Notes: a model not told the origin generated them from the sequence alone. 49,805 bases of DNA from a virus (IMGVR_UViG_3300031857_000303:1-49805); one strand, 5' to 3'. Positions 28,065 to 36,225 are shown, counted from the stretch's first letter. Made by a program: numbers and translations.

Positions 28065-28265
28065 TTAATCAATCTTAATTGCAAATATGTCTCCATTTTT
28101 ATCTTCTTTATGAGAACCATAGCTCCGCCAAGGTTTAACATCAGGTCGTAGTTGGACTTCCGAAATTTCTTCCACTTCGTTATAGCCTCCCTCGTAGCCG
28201 CGAATTACAACGATTTTTTCTGGATCAAAACTTTGAAGTTTTTCAATTAGAGTTTTGACTTTCAT
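28065..28265 (-). CDS. hypothetical protein, 66 aa
   Basis: Start at 28265 (MKVKTLIEKLQSFDPEKIVV), 1 nt after the upstream stop. The LI-x-x-LQ-x-FDPE-x-x-VV...GYEGGYNEV pattern is a common small phage family; function unknown. Confidence 0.85.
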   Translation of the reverse strand: MKVKTLIEKLQSFDPEKIVVIRGYEGGYNEVEEISEVQLRPDVKPWRSYGSHKEDKNGDIFAIKID

Positions 28266-28266
28266 A

Positions 28267-28620
28267 TTACACCTTAATCCCATGAAGTTTTTCAAGACGC
28301 TTCAAACATTCGAGAACACCTTGGCGCTTACTAAAGCTGTCTTTCACATAACAATCGGCGCGAACTTTGATTTCTTCTTCGCCGCGTTTGAGTTCAAGAA
28401 TTGTTGCCCCGCCGCGTTCGCTGAAAAGGTGGTATCCAAATGCGCCCATAGTGCCAGTGCCAGTGTTATAACTCATAGCTTCTCGAATCTTTTTGTCGGC
28501 CAAAAGAGGCTCAAGCTTGTCTTTCCACTTTTTGCGGCGGTAGTGATGGATTTTAACTTCAAAACCCTGACTTTTCAGGTTCTTGATTGCGGCGGTGTTG
28601 GGTGGGGTTTTTTTATTCAT
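28267..28620 (-). CDS. hypothetical protein, 117 aa
   Basis: Start at 28620 (MNKKTPPNTAAIKNLKSQGF), just after the membrane gene's stop. Basic first half with HHYRRKKWKDKL, then TGTMGAFGYHLFSERGGATI. The middle resembles small phage proteins with 'GGYT'-type Gly motifs. Unknown. Confidence 0.8.
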   Translation of the reverse strand: MNKKTPPNTAAIKNLKSQGFEVKIHHYRRKKWKDKLEPLLADKKIREAMSYNTGTGTMGAFGYHLFSERGGATILELKRGEEEIKVRADCYVKDSFSKRQGVLECLKRLEKLHGIKV

Positions 28621-28627
28621 ATTATTT

Positions 28628-28822
28628 TTACTTGAATTTAACAAAAGAAACAAAAACGAGGACAGCGGCCAAAAGTGCAACTGGCGCAGATACGAAAATT
28701 GGCGCAACTAAAGAAGCTAACCAGTAAACAACAACAAGCGGCACAACAAATGACAAAATCGCAATCAACGACATTAAAAAGCAGCCGAAGCCGTTATTTG
28801 GGAGAAGGATTGTTTTCTTCAT
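28628..28822 (-). CDS. membrane protein with two spans, 64 aa
   Basis: Two hydrophobic stretches, roughly 15-35 and 40-60, split by a polar turn; short charged ends. First gene of the 12-gene operon that finishes with the holin-like gene. Unknown. Confidence 0.8.
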   Translation of the reverse strand: MKKTILLPNNGFGCFLMSLIAILSFVVPLVVVYWLASLVAPIFVSAPVALLAAVLVFVSFVKFK

Positions 28823-28825
28823 AGA

Positions 28826-29074
28826 TTAATTATAGCTTATAATTTCAACAAGGTCAACCGTTTTTTCTACTTTTCTTGGTTCGTAAAAGCCGCGAATGGG
28901 GCCTTTATCGCCCCACTTTTCGCAAGGGCGATCATTTGACCAGCATACTTCAAAATATTCATCGCCGATTTTGTGATAAGTTTGACCCTCTCTGTTGCCA
29001 TTTTCGTCGTAACGAAATTCACGATCAATAGCGGGATTGGCTTTGAGCCAGTCGTTTAGTTCGTCTTTTGTCAT
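28826..29074 (-). CDS. hypothetical protein, 82 aa
   Basis: Begins MTKDELNDWLKANPAIDREF; a beta-rich GDEYFEVCWSNDRPCEKWGD follows. Own promoter. Unknown. Confidence 0.8.
   Translation of the reverse strand: MTKDELNDWLKANPAIDREFRYDENGNREGQTYHKIGDEYFEVCWSNDRPCEKWGDKGPIRGFYEPRKVEKTVDLVEIISYN
28829..28857 (-). promoter_or_regulatory. promoter of operon 28822 to 25392
   Basis: TTGACC, 17-bp spacer, TATAAT, 6 nt to ATG. Confidence 0.85.
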
Positions 29075-29080
29075 GGGTAG

Positions 29081-29109
29081 ATTATAGGTTAGGAGTTAGG
29101 GGTTGTCAA
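29081..29109 (-). promoter_or_regulatory. promoter of gene 28826..29074
   Basis: TTGACA, 17-bp spacer, TATAAT, CTACCC, ATG: the same proximal cassette as at 3130 and 4173. Confidence 0.9.
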
Positions 29110-29114
29110 GGGTT

Positions 29115-29549
29115 TTACCAAAGATTTTCGCTATATAAAGTTCCTTCTGTTGATACTTTGTTTTTAATTTGGCCATTGGTTTCAGCAATTTTCCATGCTT
29201 CTCCCCTGTCGTAGAATCGCCCGAATTGGTCAACAAAGCCTTGCTCGTAACCCGTAAATGGGTAATTGGCCGCTTTAATTTGGCCGCGCATTAGGTTGTC
29301 GAAATGTCTTGCGCCGCAAAAAATTGTTCCCGTCTCAATGTGTTTGTTGGCGGCACAAACAATCCACGGCTTAATTTCTGGGTCGGGTTGCCAATTTGAA
29401 TCCAATTCTGTTCGGCAAACCCATCCGCGAGAAGTGTTAATGCCGTCATCATCAGAAATCAAATAAATTTCGGCCCATTGTCCTTTGACGAGGACAAAAT
29501 CGCCCGTTTTTAATTCAGTCAGGTGGTCAACTTTGTGGTGTTTGGTCAT
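29115..29549 (-). CDS. conserved protein with 'CAAN-H...GARHFD' pattern, 144 aa
   Basis: IVCAANKH, IFCGARHFDNLM, GYEQGFVDQFGRFYDR and final GTLYSENLW match a phage family I recall, fused to an N-terminal beta domain of about 60 residues. Function unknown. Overlaps the upstream gene by 23 nt. Confidence 0.85.
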   Translation of the reverse strand: MTKHHKVDHLTELKTGDFVLVKGQWAEIYLISDDDGINTSRGWVCRTELDSNWQPDPEIKPWIVCAANKHIETGTIFCGARHFDNLMRGQIKAANYPFTGYEQGFVDQFGRFYDRGEAWKIAETNGQIKNKVSTEGTLYSENLW

Positions 29550-29898
29550 TTTTCAAGAATTCGGCGATTTCTCTTCCATCTTTATACTCTTCAACAATAT
29601 AGCATTCGTTAATTGCTTCTGGCTGTTTCAATTTAAAAAGTTCAATTCGAGCGTCAACCTTTTCTTGCCAATCTTTCTCTACGAAGAACTTAACATAAAC
29701 AGGGTTTGGACCACTGCTCATTGACCAGTCAGATGGCCGCAGTTTTTCTTTATTGGCCGCGAATAATTCGCGCAATTCTAGGCTGTTTTTGTGTAGAATT
29801 TTGACGGCCTTTTCCATAACATCTTTTGGCATTAGAAGGCCGCAATAGGTGTTTGCCGAAAGGTCGTAGAGTTTTTCGCTGTGTAGTTTGAGGTTCAT
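29527..29898 (-). CDS. hypothetical protein, 123 aa
   Basis: Helical (VMEKAVKILHKNSLELRELF), basic; the C-terminus is IVEEYKDGREIAEFL. Own promoter. Unknown. Confidence 0.8.
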   Translation of the reverse strand: MNLKLHSEKLYDLSANTYCGLLMPKDVMEKAVKILHKNSLELRELFAANKEKLRPSDWSMSSGPNPVYVKFFVEKDWQEKVDARIELFKLKQPEAINECYIVEEYKDGREIAEFLKNDQTPQS

Positions 29899-29906
29899 AC
29901 TGGAAC

Positions 29907-29935
29907 AGTATCACCTTCAACTAATGCTTTGTCAA
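29907..29935 (-). promoter_or_regulatory. promoter of gene 29527..29898
   Basis: TTGACA, 17-bp spacer, GATACT, 8 nt to ATG. Confidence 0.75.
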
Positions 29936-29936
29936 C

Positions 29937-30827
29937 TTATTTTGCGGCCAATTGTCGGATTTTGAAGATAGCATGGTCTTTTGCCTTCAATTCACACTCG
30001 AAAACAACCCCTCGCCCATAATCTTTTGGATAAGAAACTGGCAAATCTGCATGTTTCCGCGTGCCATTTACTCCTTCGCTATAATGGAAAATTGGTTCAA
30101 CGGGCCAAGTATCGTAGGCCAAATCAAATGCCTCTTGGTCAGTCAACCCATCTGGCAACAAAGAATGATGCAATGTGTCGAAAGTGATTGGAATACCGCG
30201 AAAATACTCTACCAAATTTTTGACGCTCCAAACACCATTAGCATTGTCATTATTTTCTAGGACAAGGCGATTGCGAACATTGTCTGGCAAACTATCGTAA
30301 ACTTCCCAAACACGATTGGCAATTTTAACGGGATCGCCTTCGGCGCGGACATGAATGTTTAGCGGTGCGCGATGGTCATTTGGCAAGTCTAGCAAGTCAA
30401 AAATTTCGGCGTGCTGTTGAAGGTCGAGAATACTATTGTTAATACACTCAGGATTGTCACTGGAAAGTGTGATATACTCGCTAGGATGAGCGGAAAGGCG
30501 CAAAGGAGATTCGGCCAAAACTGCTTTGATTTGCTCGCAGACTGATTTGATTGCGGTAAAATTTGGAAGATCGCTAATGCGCAAATTAACATTTTTGTGT
30601 GTCAAAATTGGCGCAAGACTACTAGACAGTCGATAACCTTGAATGTTGTTAAGCTGACAAAACCGAATTGTCCGCAAAGTGTTTTTGAAATTGTGAAGAA
30701 TACGCTCAGAAAGTTCAATCAAAGATTCATCAAATGGCCGCTTGCAAAACTGCGTATAAGTCATCGTTTTGAACGAATGGCCGTTGTCAGAGAGGGTTTT
30801 GGAGATGCAGCAGAGGGAGAGTTTCAT
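29937..30827 (-). CDS. uvsE: UV-damage endonuclease (UvsE/UvdE family), 296 aa
   Basis: TIM-barrel UV endonuclease: N-terminal TIRFCQLNNIQGYRLSSSLA, the RLSAHPSEY strand, NIHVRAEGD, LVLENND, then ITFDTLHHSLLPDGL and IFHYSEG carry the His/Glu/Asp metal ligands of the family. These enzymes nick DNA 5' to UV lesions. Length is normal for bacterial UvsE. Start at 30827, 5 nt after the -10; a longer frame runs through the promoter. Useful to a phage of sunlit habitats, which is inference. Confidence 0.92.
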   Translation of the reverse strand: MKLSLCCISKTLSDNGHSFKTMTYTQFCKRPFDESLIELSERILHNFKNTLRTIRFCQLNNIQGYRLSSSLAPILTHKNVNLRISDLPNFTAIKSVCEQIKAVLAESPLRLSAHPSEYITLSSDNPECINNSILDLQQHAEIFDLLDLPNDHRAPLNIHVRAEGDPVKIANRVWEVYDSLPDNVRNRLVLENNDNANGVWSVKNLVEYFRGIPITFDTLHHSLLPDGLTDQEAFDLAYDTWPVEPIFHYSEGVNGTRKHADLPVSYPKDYGRGVVFECELKAKDHAIFKIRQLAAK

Positions 30828-30831
30828 GCTT

Positions 30832-31167
30832 TTATTTAACCCAGCCAATAGACAAAATCAAGGAATTTTTGAAAACTTCCGCCGAATGTTCTTCAATATC
30901 AGGTCTAAAAATATGATAATGAATTGGAAACTGCCAAACAAAACTTTCTGTTCCAGAGCTATTCTTTCGCCAAAATCTCCAAAGACCCCATAAAGTTAGG
31001 TTGAATCTATGGTGTTCTTTATTTTCTACCTTGTCGAAATGCCAGTGGATTGTAGATTTAGGAATTTTCAAAAGAAAACAGTCCCAAGTTTTACCCTCCC
31101 AGAGCAAAAGTTTTTGAAGCGATTGAGTAGCTTTTTGTCGGCCAGACTTCCAGTTGAATAGTTTCAT
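30832..31167 (-). CDS. hypothetical protein, 111 aa
   Basis: Trp-rich and basic (NLTLWGLWRFWRKNSSG), His-rich middle. Start 31167; TTGACC lies at 31195-31200 but the -10 (AGGTTG) is poor. Unknown. Confidence 0.75.
   Translation of the reverse strand: MKLFNWKSGRQKATQSLQKLLLWEGKTWDCFLLKIPKSTIHWHFDKVENKEHHRFNLTLWGLWRFWRKNSSGTESFVWQFPIHYHIFRPDIEEHSAEVFKNSLILSIGWVK
30833..30861 (-). promoter_or_regulatory. promoter of uvsE
   Basis: TTGATT, 17-bp spacer, TAAATA, 5 nt to ATG. Confidence 0.7.
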
Positions 31168-31180
31168 ACTCCAACCTACC

Positions 31181-31411
31181 CTAATTCCACCAATGGTCAA
31201 CCGATAAATCGGCCAAAAGCTCACAAACCCGCTCCATAAACAAAGGCTCGCCCAATTTCATCCACGACAACCATTGTAACCCATGATTTAAAGCAGAACT
31301 CCTGAACCAGAATTTTTTCTGGCTTTTATATGGATATTTAGGATCAACGCATTCCCAACTGTATGAGAAGAGGGAATGTTTAATTGTGTGAATAGTAGAG
31401 AATTTATTCAT
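31181..31411 (-). CDS. hypothetical protein, 76 aa
   Basis: Start at 31411 overlaps the upstream stop by 8 nt. Trp/Ser-rich (HSLFSYSWECVDPKYPYKSQ). Last gene of the RNA-repair operon. It shares with the next gene a Trp-rich composition and SALNHGLQWL-type segment. Unknown. Confidence 0.75.
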   Translation of the reverse strand: MNKFSTIHTIKHSLFSYSWECVDPKYPYKSQKKFWFRSSALNHGLQWLSWMKLGEPLFMERVCELLADLSVDHWWN

Positions 31412-31892
31412 CGAGCAAGCTTTCCAATTCTTCTCTTTGTTTTTGGGCCGCTTTTTTGACATACGGAACAGCCTTGTCGAAGAATTCTTCCCAAGAATCG
31501 AAGCTTTCTCTTTGTTCAAAGTTTGCGTCGATTAGTTTGTTTTTGCCAATGGTAATATTAATACTGTATTCAAATAACCCCGTCTTGAAACTGACATGTC
31601 CGCCGTTATTTTTCCATGTTGGTTGTTCAAGAAACCAGCCCTTCTTTTGCGGGAAAGATTTTACGATGTTTTGCCACTTTTGGGCGCGCTCAACCTCCTC
31701 CTGTGAAATGGCGTCACAGGGTTTTGGGCCGCCAATCAGATAAAACTTCACGCCATTCTTTTCAAAGAAAAGTCTAACATCAAAGTCGTCGTCTTTTCTG
31801 TTTTCTTCGTAGTCTTGGCTATAATAACCATAATAGACTTCTTCGTTGTCGGGGATTTCAGCAATTAGTTCTTTTAGTTCGGCGGCTTTCAT
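31404..31892 (-). CDS. hypothetical protein, 162 aa
   Basis: Acidic; N-terminus MKAAELKELIAEIPDNEEV resembles phage proteins with 'L-x-x-LI-x-x-IPD-x-x-x-V'. C-terminus a charged helix. Unknown. Confidence 0.8.
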   Translation of the reverse strand: MKAAELKELIAEIPDNEEVYYGYYSQDYEENRKDDDFDVRLFFEKNGVKFYLIGGPKPCDAISQEEVERAQKWQNIVKSFPQKKGWFLEQPTWKNNGGHVSFKTGLFEYSINITIGKNKLIDANFEQRESFDSWEEFFDKAVPYVKKAAQKQREELESLLDE

Positions 31893-31894
31893 AA

Positions 31895-32176
31895 TTAATA
31901 TGCCTCCAAATCTTTCGGCGTTTTAAAACAATTAAGGCAAAGCTCCAAAGCCACAAAGTTTCTAATCCTCTCCTCCAAAAGCCATTCAGCAGCTTGCCAT
32001 TCTGGATTGTTAACGGCAATGCTTCCGTTTCTATTGCGAGTTCCTTGTTTGATGCCGTGTTTACGCATTATGTCGTAGAATTTGCGGCGAATTTTGTTAA
32101 ACGAATCAGAATTCTTGATTGGCAAATCTTGAATGTCTGAGAAGACTTTAGATAGGAGTGCTTTTTTACCTTTCAT
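31895..32176 (-). CDS. hypothetical protein, 93 aa
   Basis: Basic; start at 32176 (MKGKKALLSKVFSDIQDL), 2 nt after the upstream stop. Central RRKFYDIMRKHGIKQGTR. Unknown. Confidence 0.8.
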   Translation of the reverse strand: MKGKKALLSKVFSDIQDLPIKNSDSFNKIRRKFYDIMRKHGIKQGTRNRNGSIAVNNPEWQAAEWLLEERIRNFVALELCLNCFKTPKDLEAY

Positions 32177-32178
32177 TG

Positions 32179-32328
32179 TTACCACAAATTGTACATCTCT
32201 TTGTTTGCAAGGTCAATTAATTCTTGGTCAGAAAATTGGCTGATATTTTCTGGCATTTCTACGCCCCAATAAGAGCAGTAAGATTTAATTGTTGCTAAAA
32301 CTATATCTCTCAGGGATTCGTATTGCAT
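32179..32328 (-). CDS. hypothetical protein, 49 aa
   Basis: Start at 32328 (MQYESLRDIVLATIKSYCSY), 1 nt after the upstream stop; a longer frame from 32415 lies in that gene. Helical, acidic. Unknown. Confidence 0.75.
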   Translation of the reverse strand: MQYESLRDIVLATIKSYCSYWGVEMPENISQFSDQELIDLANKEMYNLW

Positions 32329-32329
32329 G

Positions 32330-32566
32330 TCAAAGTTCCTCCAATTCCAAATCCGACAAGTCGTTAAAGTCTTCGGGTTGTTGGTTTTCGTCATAGCAAC
32401 AAAGCATTCCGCCAATGCTTCCTCTCAATTCGTTGGCAAACCTCTTTATCCTCTCAAGATGAGATGGCATAATTGGTTGATCTAAGGGAATAATAGCTAG
32501 TTCTGCGGCTAAATTATTAAATTCCCAAGCAATGTTTCGGCGGAGGCCGTCAAATGATATTTTCAT
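32330..32566 (-). CDS. hypothetical protein, 78 aa
   Basis: Helical; overlaps the upstream gene by 17 nt. Ends DFNDLSDLELEEL, an acidic helix. Unknown. Confidence 0.8.
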   Translation of the reverse strand: MKISFDGLRRNIAWEFNNLAAELAIIPLDQPIMPSHLERIKRFANELRGSIGGMLCCYDENQQPEDFNDLSDLELEEL

Positions 32567-32921
32567 ATTTTACAAGGATTTCGTTAATAATTCTCAAATC
32601 TTGAAGAGACAAATTTTTAGTATTTCTGCCGTATTCAAATGTTTTCCATATTTTTTGGGAAATTTGACGCTCTTCCTTTTCGTTTAGCCAATCTTGCTCT
32701 GTTTCGTAAAGTTTATGGTCTTCGCAATATTGGGTTTTTTGCCGCCATGTGTCGATGTGAAATTCGACAAAAGAGTTCCAGTCAAGGTGTTTGAGCGCGA
32801 AATACTTTCGCCCAACGGAATGGACAATCATTGGCGTGAGTTTTTGTTCAACTCCGTGCCGAAATGCGTTGCCGACATTTAAACTATAGAGGATTTCGCC
32901 GAGTATGGGTTTTCTTTTCAT
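32550..32921 (-). CDS. hypothetical protein, 123 aa
   Basis: Basic, aromatic (GRKYFALKHLDWNSFVEFHI), ends in a helix LSLQDLRIINEIL. N-terminal GEILYSLNVGNAFRHGVEQK resembles phage proteins with a small beta domain. Unknown. Confidence 0.8.
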   Translation of the reverse strand: MKRKPILGEILYSLNVGNAFRHGVEQKLTPMIVHSVGRKYFALKHLDWNSFVEFHIDTWRQKTQYCEDHKLYETEQDWLNEKEERQISQKIWKTFEYGRNTKNLSLQDLRIINEILVKYENII

Positions 32922-32922
32922 G

Positions 32923-33141
32923 TTATTCTTCTGGAAGTTCTTCTTTTGTTACTCTCAACAAGTCAAAGTCGTCCAATTTTCGGGCGTTTGCAAGCTCTTT
33001 TGCGCGAAGGTCGGTATTTTTTACAGCCCGAACAATAGGGTAAAGGCTTTCGGCGCATTCTGTCACGCGATTTCGGCCCTGATTTTGAACCATTTTGGCC
33101 CAAGATTGGTCAGCGGGGAGGGATAGGTTGTTATCAAGCAT
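32923..33141 (-). CDS. hypothetical protein, 72 aa
   Basis: Start at 33141 (MLDNNLSLPADQSWAKMVQN), overlapping the phosphoesterase stop by 8 nt. Helical and charged. Unknown. Confidence 0.75.
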   Translation of the reverse strand: MLDNNLSLPADQSWAKMVQNQGRNRVTECAESLYPIVRAVKNTDLRAKELANARKLDDFDLLRVTKEELPEE

Positions 33142-33793
33142 GATGATCTGGAGCGTATAGGGTTTTCTTATCCATGATTTCACAAACATCTTTAAACTCG
33201 AATAACGGTTTGCCGTGATATTTTAGAGCATTGTCAATTCCAACGTCAAGGAGTTTCATTTCGTCGTTGTAATAATTTGCAATTTCAAGGCTTCCGTGGC
33301 TATGGCCGCAAACACATCCCCACCCATGTTGCATTCCGTCCCAAATTGTCGGAGCAAAATGATTGCAATAAAATTTTCGCCTATCAATAGAGACATAAAA
33401 AGCATCACCCATCATTGTCACATTTCGGGCAATTTTGAGGGGGTAAATGTCAACATCATCAAATCTTTCGGCCAAATAATTATTTTTGGCCCGTTGATAA
33501 GAAGTTTTCAATCCCGAATTATGATTGCCCCAACACATATAAGTCTCGCATGGAATAGCATCAAGCAAAGATTGAACCCTTTCATCGCTTGTGTTAAGCG
33601 CAAAATCACCCAAATAAATCAAAAGATCATCTGGTTGAAGAGATAATAGGTTTTTGACTACGAATTCAGTATGGTCTTCCCATGAATCAAATCCACGAGG
33701 TTTAAAAATAAAGTCTCGCTTGTGATCAATGTGAAAATCAGACGAAAAATAAATATGAGAATAATCTTTGGTTCGGAAATTTAGCTTTTGCAT
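33134..33793 (-). CDS. calcineurin-like metallophosphoesterase, 219 aa
   Basis: All core motifs are present in order: SDFH (18-21), GDF (62-64), GNHN (89-92), a lone metal-binding His in CNHF (145) and GHSH (163-166). These build a two-metal phosphoesterase. Length suits small phage phosphoesterases. The ATG overlaps the end of the RNA-ligase gene by 13 nt, so it is translated with the repair enzymes; removal of 3'-phosphates or 2',3'-cyclic phosphates from RNA ends is a reasonable guess, unproven. Confidence 0.9.
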   Translation of the reverse strand: MQKLNFRTKDYSHIYFSSDFHIDHKRDFIFKPRGFDSWEDHTEFVVKNLLSLQPDDLLIYLGDFALNTSDERVQSLLDAIPCETYMCWGNHNSGLKTSYQRAKNNYLAERFDDVDIYPLKIARNVTMMGDAFYVSIDRRKFYCNHFAPTIWDGMQHGWGCVCGHSHGSLEIANYYNDEMKLLDVGIDNALKYHGKPLFEFKDVCEIMDKKTLYAPDHHA

Positions 33794-34860
33794 GTTTGGA
33801 TGATTAGTTCGGCCAACATTTTATCTGGCATTGGTTTGTTGTCAAGCGCCATGAATGCATAACTTTTGCGCCAGTCGTTATATTTGGCGATAATTTTTGC
33901 GGCGGCTTCTTTTCGGGAATCATGTCGAACATCTTCAAGAAACCACGAAACTTTCGCTGAATCTCTAACAATTTGTTTGTGAGCGTCAACAACTTTTTGA
34001 ATATCTTTGGCCGCTTGTGTGGCAAGCTCAAAATCCAAACTTTGCTCCACAACCTTAAAAAACTCATCGTAATCCGCCGATTTACTGGTTGTCATGTAAA
34101 AATCAACCAGATTAGAAATACTGGAAATATGAGATTTAAGACGATGGCGTGAAAGATAGAGGTCGGCCTTAATTTTCTTCATCGTTCCAGACTGTTCGTG
34201 GTAGAGAACAACTCCCTCCTTATCTTGCCATGCCTTTACGTCGTCTAGGCATTCTTGAACGGATGAGTAAGTGAATTTCTTAGGACGCTTAACTCCCCAA
34301 GATTCGGCCATTACGTCGCAATTATGTTGCGTTTCTAGTCTGGCGCTTTTGTTTTGGATGATTCCGAGGAGGATTAGCTCTGGCTCGCTTGATTCTCTAA
34401 TCACAATTACGCGACTTGGAGTGGTCCATTCACAGAGTATCGTATAATTTTCAGAGTCAATATAGCAGTTATTAAATAGACTCGGATATTTTTGAATCAA
34501 GAAATCAACTTCTTCCGCGCCGTTGTCGTGAATTCGAGCGTCAAAACAACCCCTTGTGCGAAAAATGATTTGGCCGTCAATTTTACTTAAAAGAGCCAGC
34601 GATCCATCTAGCTTGTGACGAGCCTCAAACTCCCATTCTGGATTCCAAGGTTCAAAATTTGGAGATTCGAGCCAATTCACGAACTTTGAAAATCCCCTAG
34701 AAATTACCCTACCATCCGATTTCCGAATCGCAACAGACCGATAATGTTTGTTCTCGTCGTTCCAATCAACGCCCATATCTTTTGGCGTAATCAAAACGCA
34801 ATCGTGGCCGAAGATTTGGCCGTCTTTGTAATTAAACTGGTCGCCGAGTTGTGGGATCAT
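33781..34860 (-). CDS. T4 Rnl1-like RNA ligase, 359 aa
   Basis: Nucleotidyltransferase core: motif I HKLDGS with the adenylated lysine K83, a RSVAIRKSDGRVISRGFSKF lead-in as in T4 RnlA, motif III-like ILCEWTTPSRVIV (140-153), motif IV KEGVVL (214-219) and motif V MKKIKADLY (227-235). The C-terminal ~120 residues are the helical Rnl1-type domain. Rnl1 enzymes seal broken tRNA anticodon loops. Length is close to T4 Rnl1 (374 aa). It follows a PNK-like kinase gene by one small gene. Confidence 0.9.
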   Translation of the reverse strand: MIPQLGDQFNYKDGQIFGHDCVLITPKDMGVDWNDENKHYRSVAIRKSDGRVISRGFSKFVNWLESPNFEPWNPEWEFEARHKLDGSLALLSKIDGQIIFRTRGCFDARIHDNGAEEVDFLIQKYPSLFNNCYIDSENYTILCEWTTPSRVIVIRESSEPELILLGIIQNKSARLETQHNCDVMAESWGVKRPKKFTYSSVQECLDDVKAWQDKEGVVLYHEQSGTMKKIKADLYLSRHRLKSHISSISNLVDFYMTTSKSADYDEFFKVVEQSLDFELATQAAKDIQKVVDAHKQIVRDSAKVSWFLEDVRHDSRKEAAAKIIAKYNDWRKSYAFMALDNKPMPDKMLAELIIQTCKS

Positions 34861-35051
34861 TTTTTGAGTTTTGATATTTCTAATTCAATTTGGCGCATTC
34901 TCATCCTAAACCCCCAATCGCAAACTTCAAGAATTTGTTCGTCTGCGCCAGATGATTTCAAAAAGTTGGCCGCTGTTTCTCTTTTGGCTCTCAGAGAGTC
35001 TAGCAGTTGTTTTCTTTTTTGGAGGGTTTTTTCTTTGTGAGCTAGAGACAT
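34857..35051 (-). CDS. hypothetical coiled-coil protein, 64 aa
   Basis: Basic, one continuous helix (EKTLQKRKQLLDSLRAKRET). Sits between kinase and ligase genes, overlapping both (10 nt and ATGA). A partner role is possible but unproven. Confidence 0.75.
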   Translation of the reverse strand: MSLAHKEKTLQKRKQLLDSLRAKRETAANFLKSSGADEQILEVCDWGFRMRMRQIELEISKLKK

Positions 35052-35452
35052 AGGGACATTTTAATGTTATTCGCCTGCCTGTCAAGTGTAGAAGTTGGAA
35101 CGTTGTGAGAATCTTTTCCTCCATGTCTGTTTTCAATCACGGCGAAAATGACTGGAATGTTTTCTACTTTAGCGCAATCCGAATAATATTGCCAATCGCT
35201 AGGTTTTGCATTGGTGTTGGCAACGATGATTAGTTCGATTTTTGGATCGAAAACCGCTTCGTGGAACCTCTTTTTGCAGAAAGAGTGAGCCTGCCCAAGT
35301 TTCGAGGTGTCAAATCTGTATTCGCCGTCAACAACAAAGAAATCATCGGCGCAACAAATTGCCACTTTTTCTGGAGAAAGTGACAAAAGAGTTTCGGCGA
35401 AAAAGCTCTTACCGCTGCCTGAAACGCCTCTAGTAATTATAATTGTTTTCAT
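35042..35452 (-). CDS. PNK-like P-loop kinase, 136 aa
   Basis: Walker A GVSGSGKS (9-16), the CADDFF motif (34-39), a SKLGQAHSFCKKRFHEA helix and IIVANTN...W-x-x-Y match the 5'-kinase domain of T4 Pnkp/N4BP2-type proteins. T4 Pnkp also has a C-terminal phosphatase, absent here, which the nearby phosphoesterase might replace. Predicted reaction: phosphorylation of RNA or DNA 5'-OH ends, preparing them for the ligase. C-terminus is short. Confidence 0.85.
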   Translation of the reverse strand: MKTIIITRGVSGSGKSFFAETLLSLSPEKVAICCADDFFVVDGEYRFDTSKLGQAHSFCKKRFHEAVFDPKIELIIVANTNAKPSDWQYYSDCAKVENIPVIFAVIENRHGGKDSHNVPTSTLDRQANNIKMSLCL

Positions 35453-35454
35453 GT

Positions 35455-35892
35455 TTAATAGATCAAATTATCATCGGACATAGCATTTTCAAGAAGATAA
35501 ACCGCTTTTCTAGCATCTTCTGAAAGATTTCCAAGGTATATTCTCGACCCTCCTAGCTTCAATTTCACCTGGAAAATTTCAAAATCGGGCGAATCTTTTT
35601 CTAATTCGGCCAAAAATTCTTCCAGCGCATTTAGCCAATTAATCGGCCAACACGAACAGTCAAACCCATAATATCCATCAGGCACTCTATTAAAGTATCT
35701 AATTTGAAGAGTTGTCTCTTTTTCGTATGAGCCTTGAAACTCTGGAAAACTATTAAATCCAATTACAGCGCCTCCCTCCCATCCACAACCGCCGCTTTTT
35801 GATTTGCGCCGTTCTTTAAATGGATTAAAACTGAGCTTTTCTTCCAGTTTGTGTTTTTGAATAATTTGGCGGGTGGTTTCTAGGATAGTCAT
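35455..35892 (-). CDS. hypothetical protein, 145 aa
   Basis: Start at 35892 (MTILETTRQIIQKHKLEEKL), 1 nt after the upstream stop. Gly-rich GGCGWEGGAVIGFNS and a CSCWPINWLNALEEFLAEL segment. Unknown. Confidence 0.8.
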   Translation of the reverse strand: MTILETTRQIIQKHKLEEKLSFNPFKERRKSKSGGCGWEGGAVIGFNSFPEFQGSYEKETTLQIRYFNRVPDGYYGFDCSCWPINWLNALEEFLAELEKDSPDFEIFQVKLKLGGSRIYLGNLSEDARKAVYLLENAMSDDNLIY

Positions 35893-35893
35893 A

Positions 35894-36121
35894 TTATTGG
35901 GCAGCAGCTTGAGCGTAAATCGTGATAATTGCCAACATTGCAGCTTTTCTAGCGTCATTCTCAAACAGGGAGAATAGGCTGGCTGGAACTTCTGTATCGC
36001 TGTCTGGATGCAGTAATGCAGCGGCCATCATCATGTCTGTCCTTAGCTTGTTAAGGTTAACGTCTTTAGAGGGTTTCTCCATTTCGGCGGAGATGGATTT
36101 GAGGAGTTTTTTGAGGTTCAT
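35894..36121 (-). CDS. hypothetical protein, 75 aa
   Basis: Helical, Met/Ala rich (LRTDMMMAAALLHPDSDTEV). ATGA overlap with 36118..36225. Unknown. Confidence 0.8.
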   Translation of the reverse strand: MNLKKLLKSISAEMEKPSKDVNLNKLRTDMMMAAALLHPDSDTEVPASLFSLFENDARKAAMLAIITIYAQAAAQ

Positions 36122-36225
36122 TTTGGGCGGGAGATGTTTTTCATTTTATCAATCATGGTTTGCCACTCGCTGCTAGTCGGGCGGCGCTTGATTGGGATTG
36201 GTTTGCGAGGGTCTGGTTTGTTCAT
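36118..36225 (-). CDS. hypothetical basic peptide, 35 aa
   Basis: MNKPDPRKPIPIKRRPTSSE then WQTMIDKMKNISRPK. Pro/Arg/Lys rich; linked by 1-nt gap upstream and ATGA downstream. Confidence 0.65.
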   Translation of the reverse strand: MNKPDPRKPIPIKRRPTSSEWQTMIDKMKNISRPK

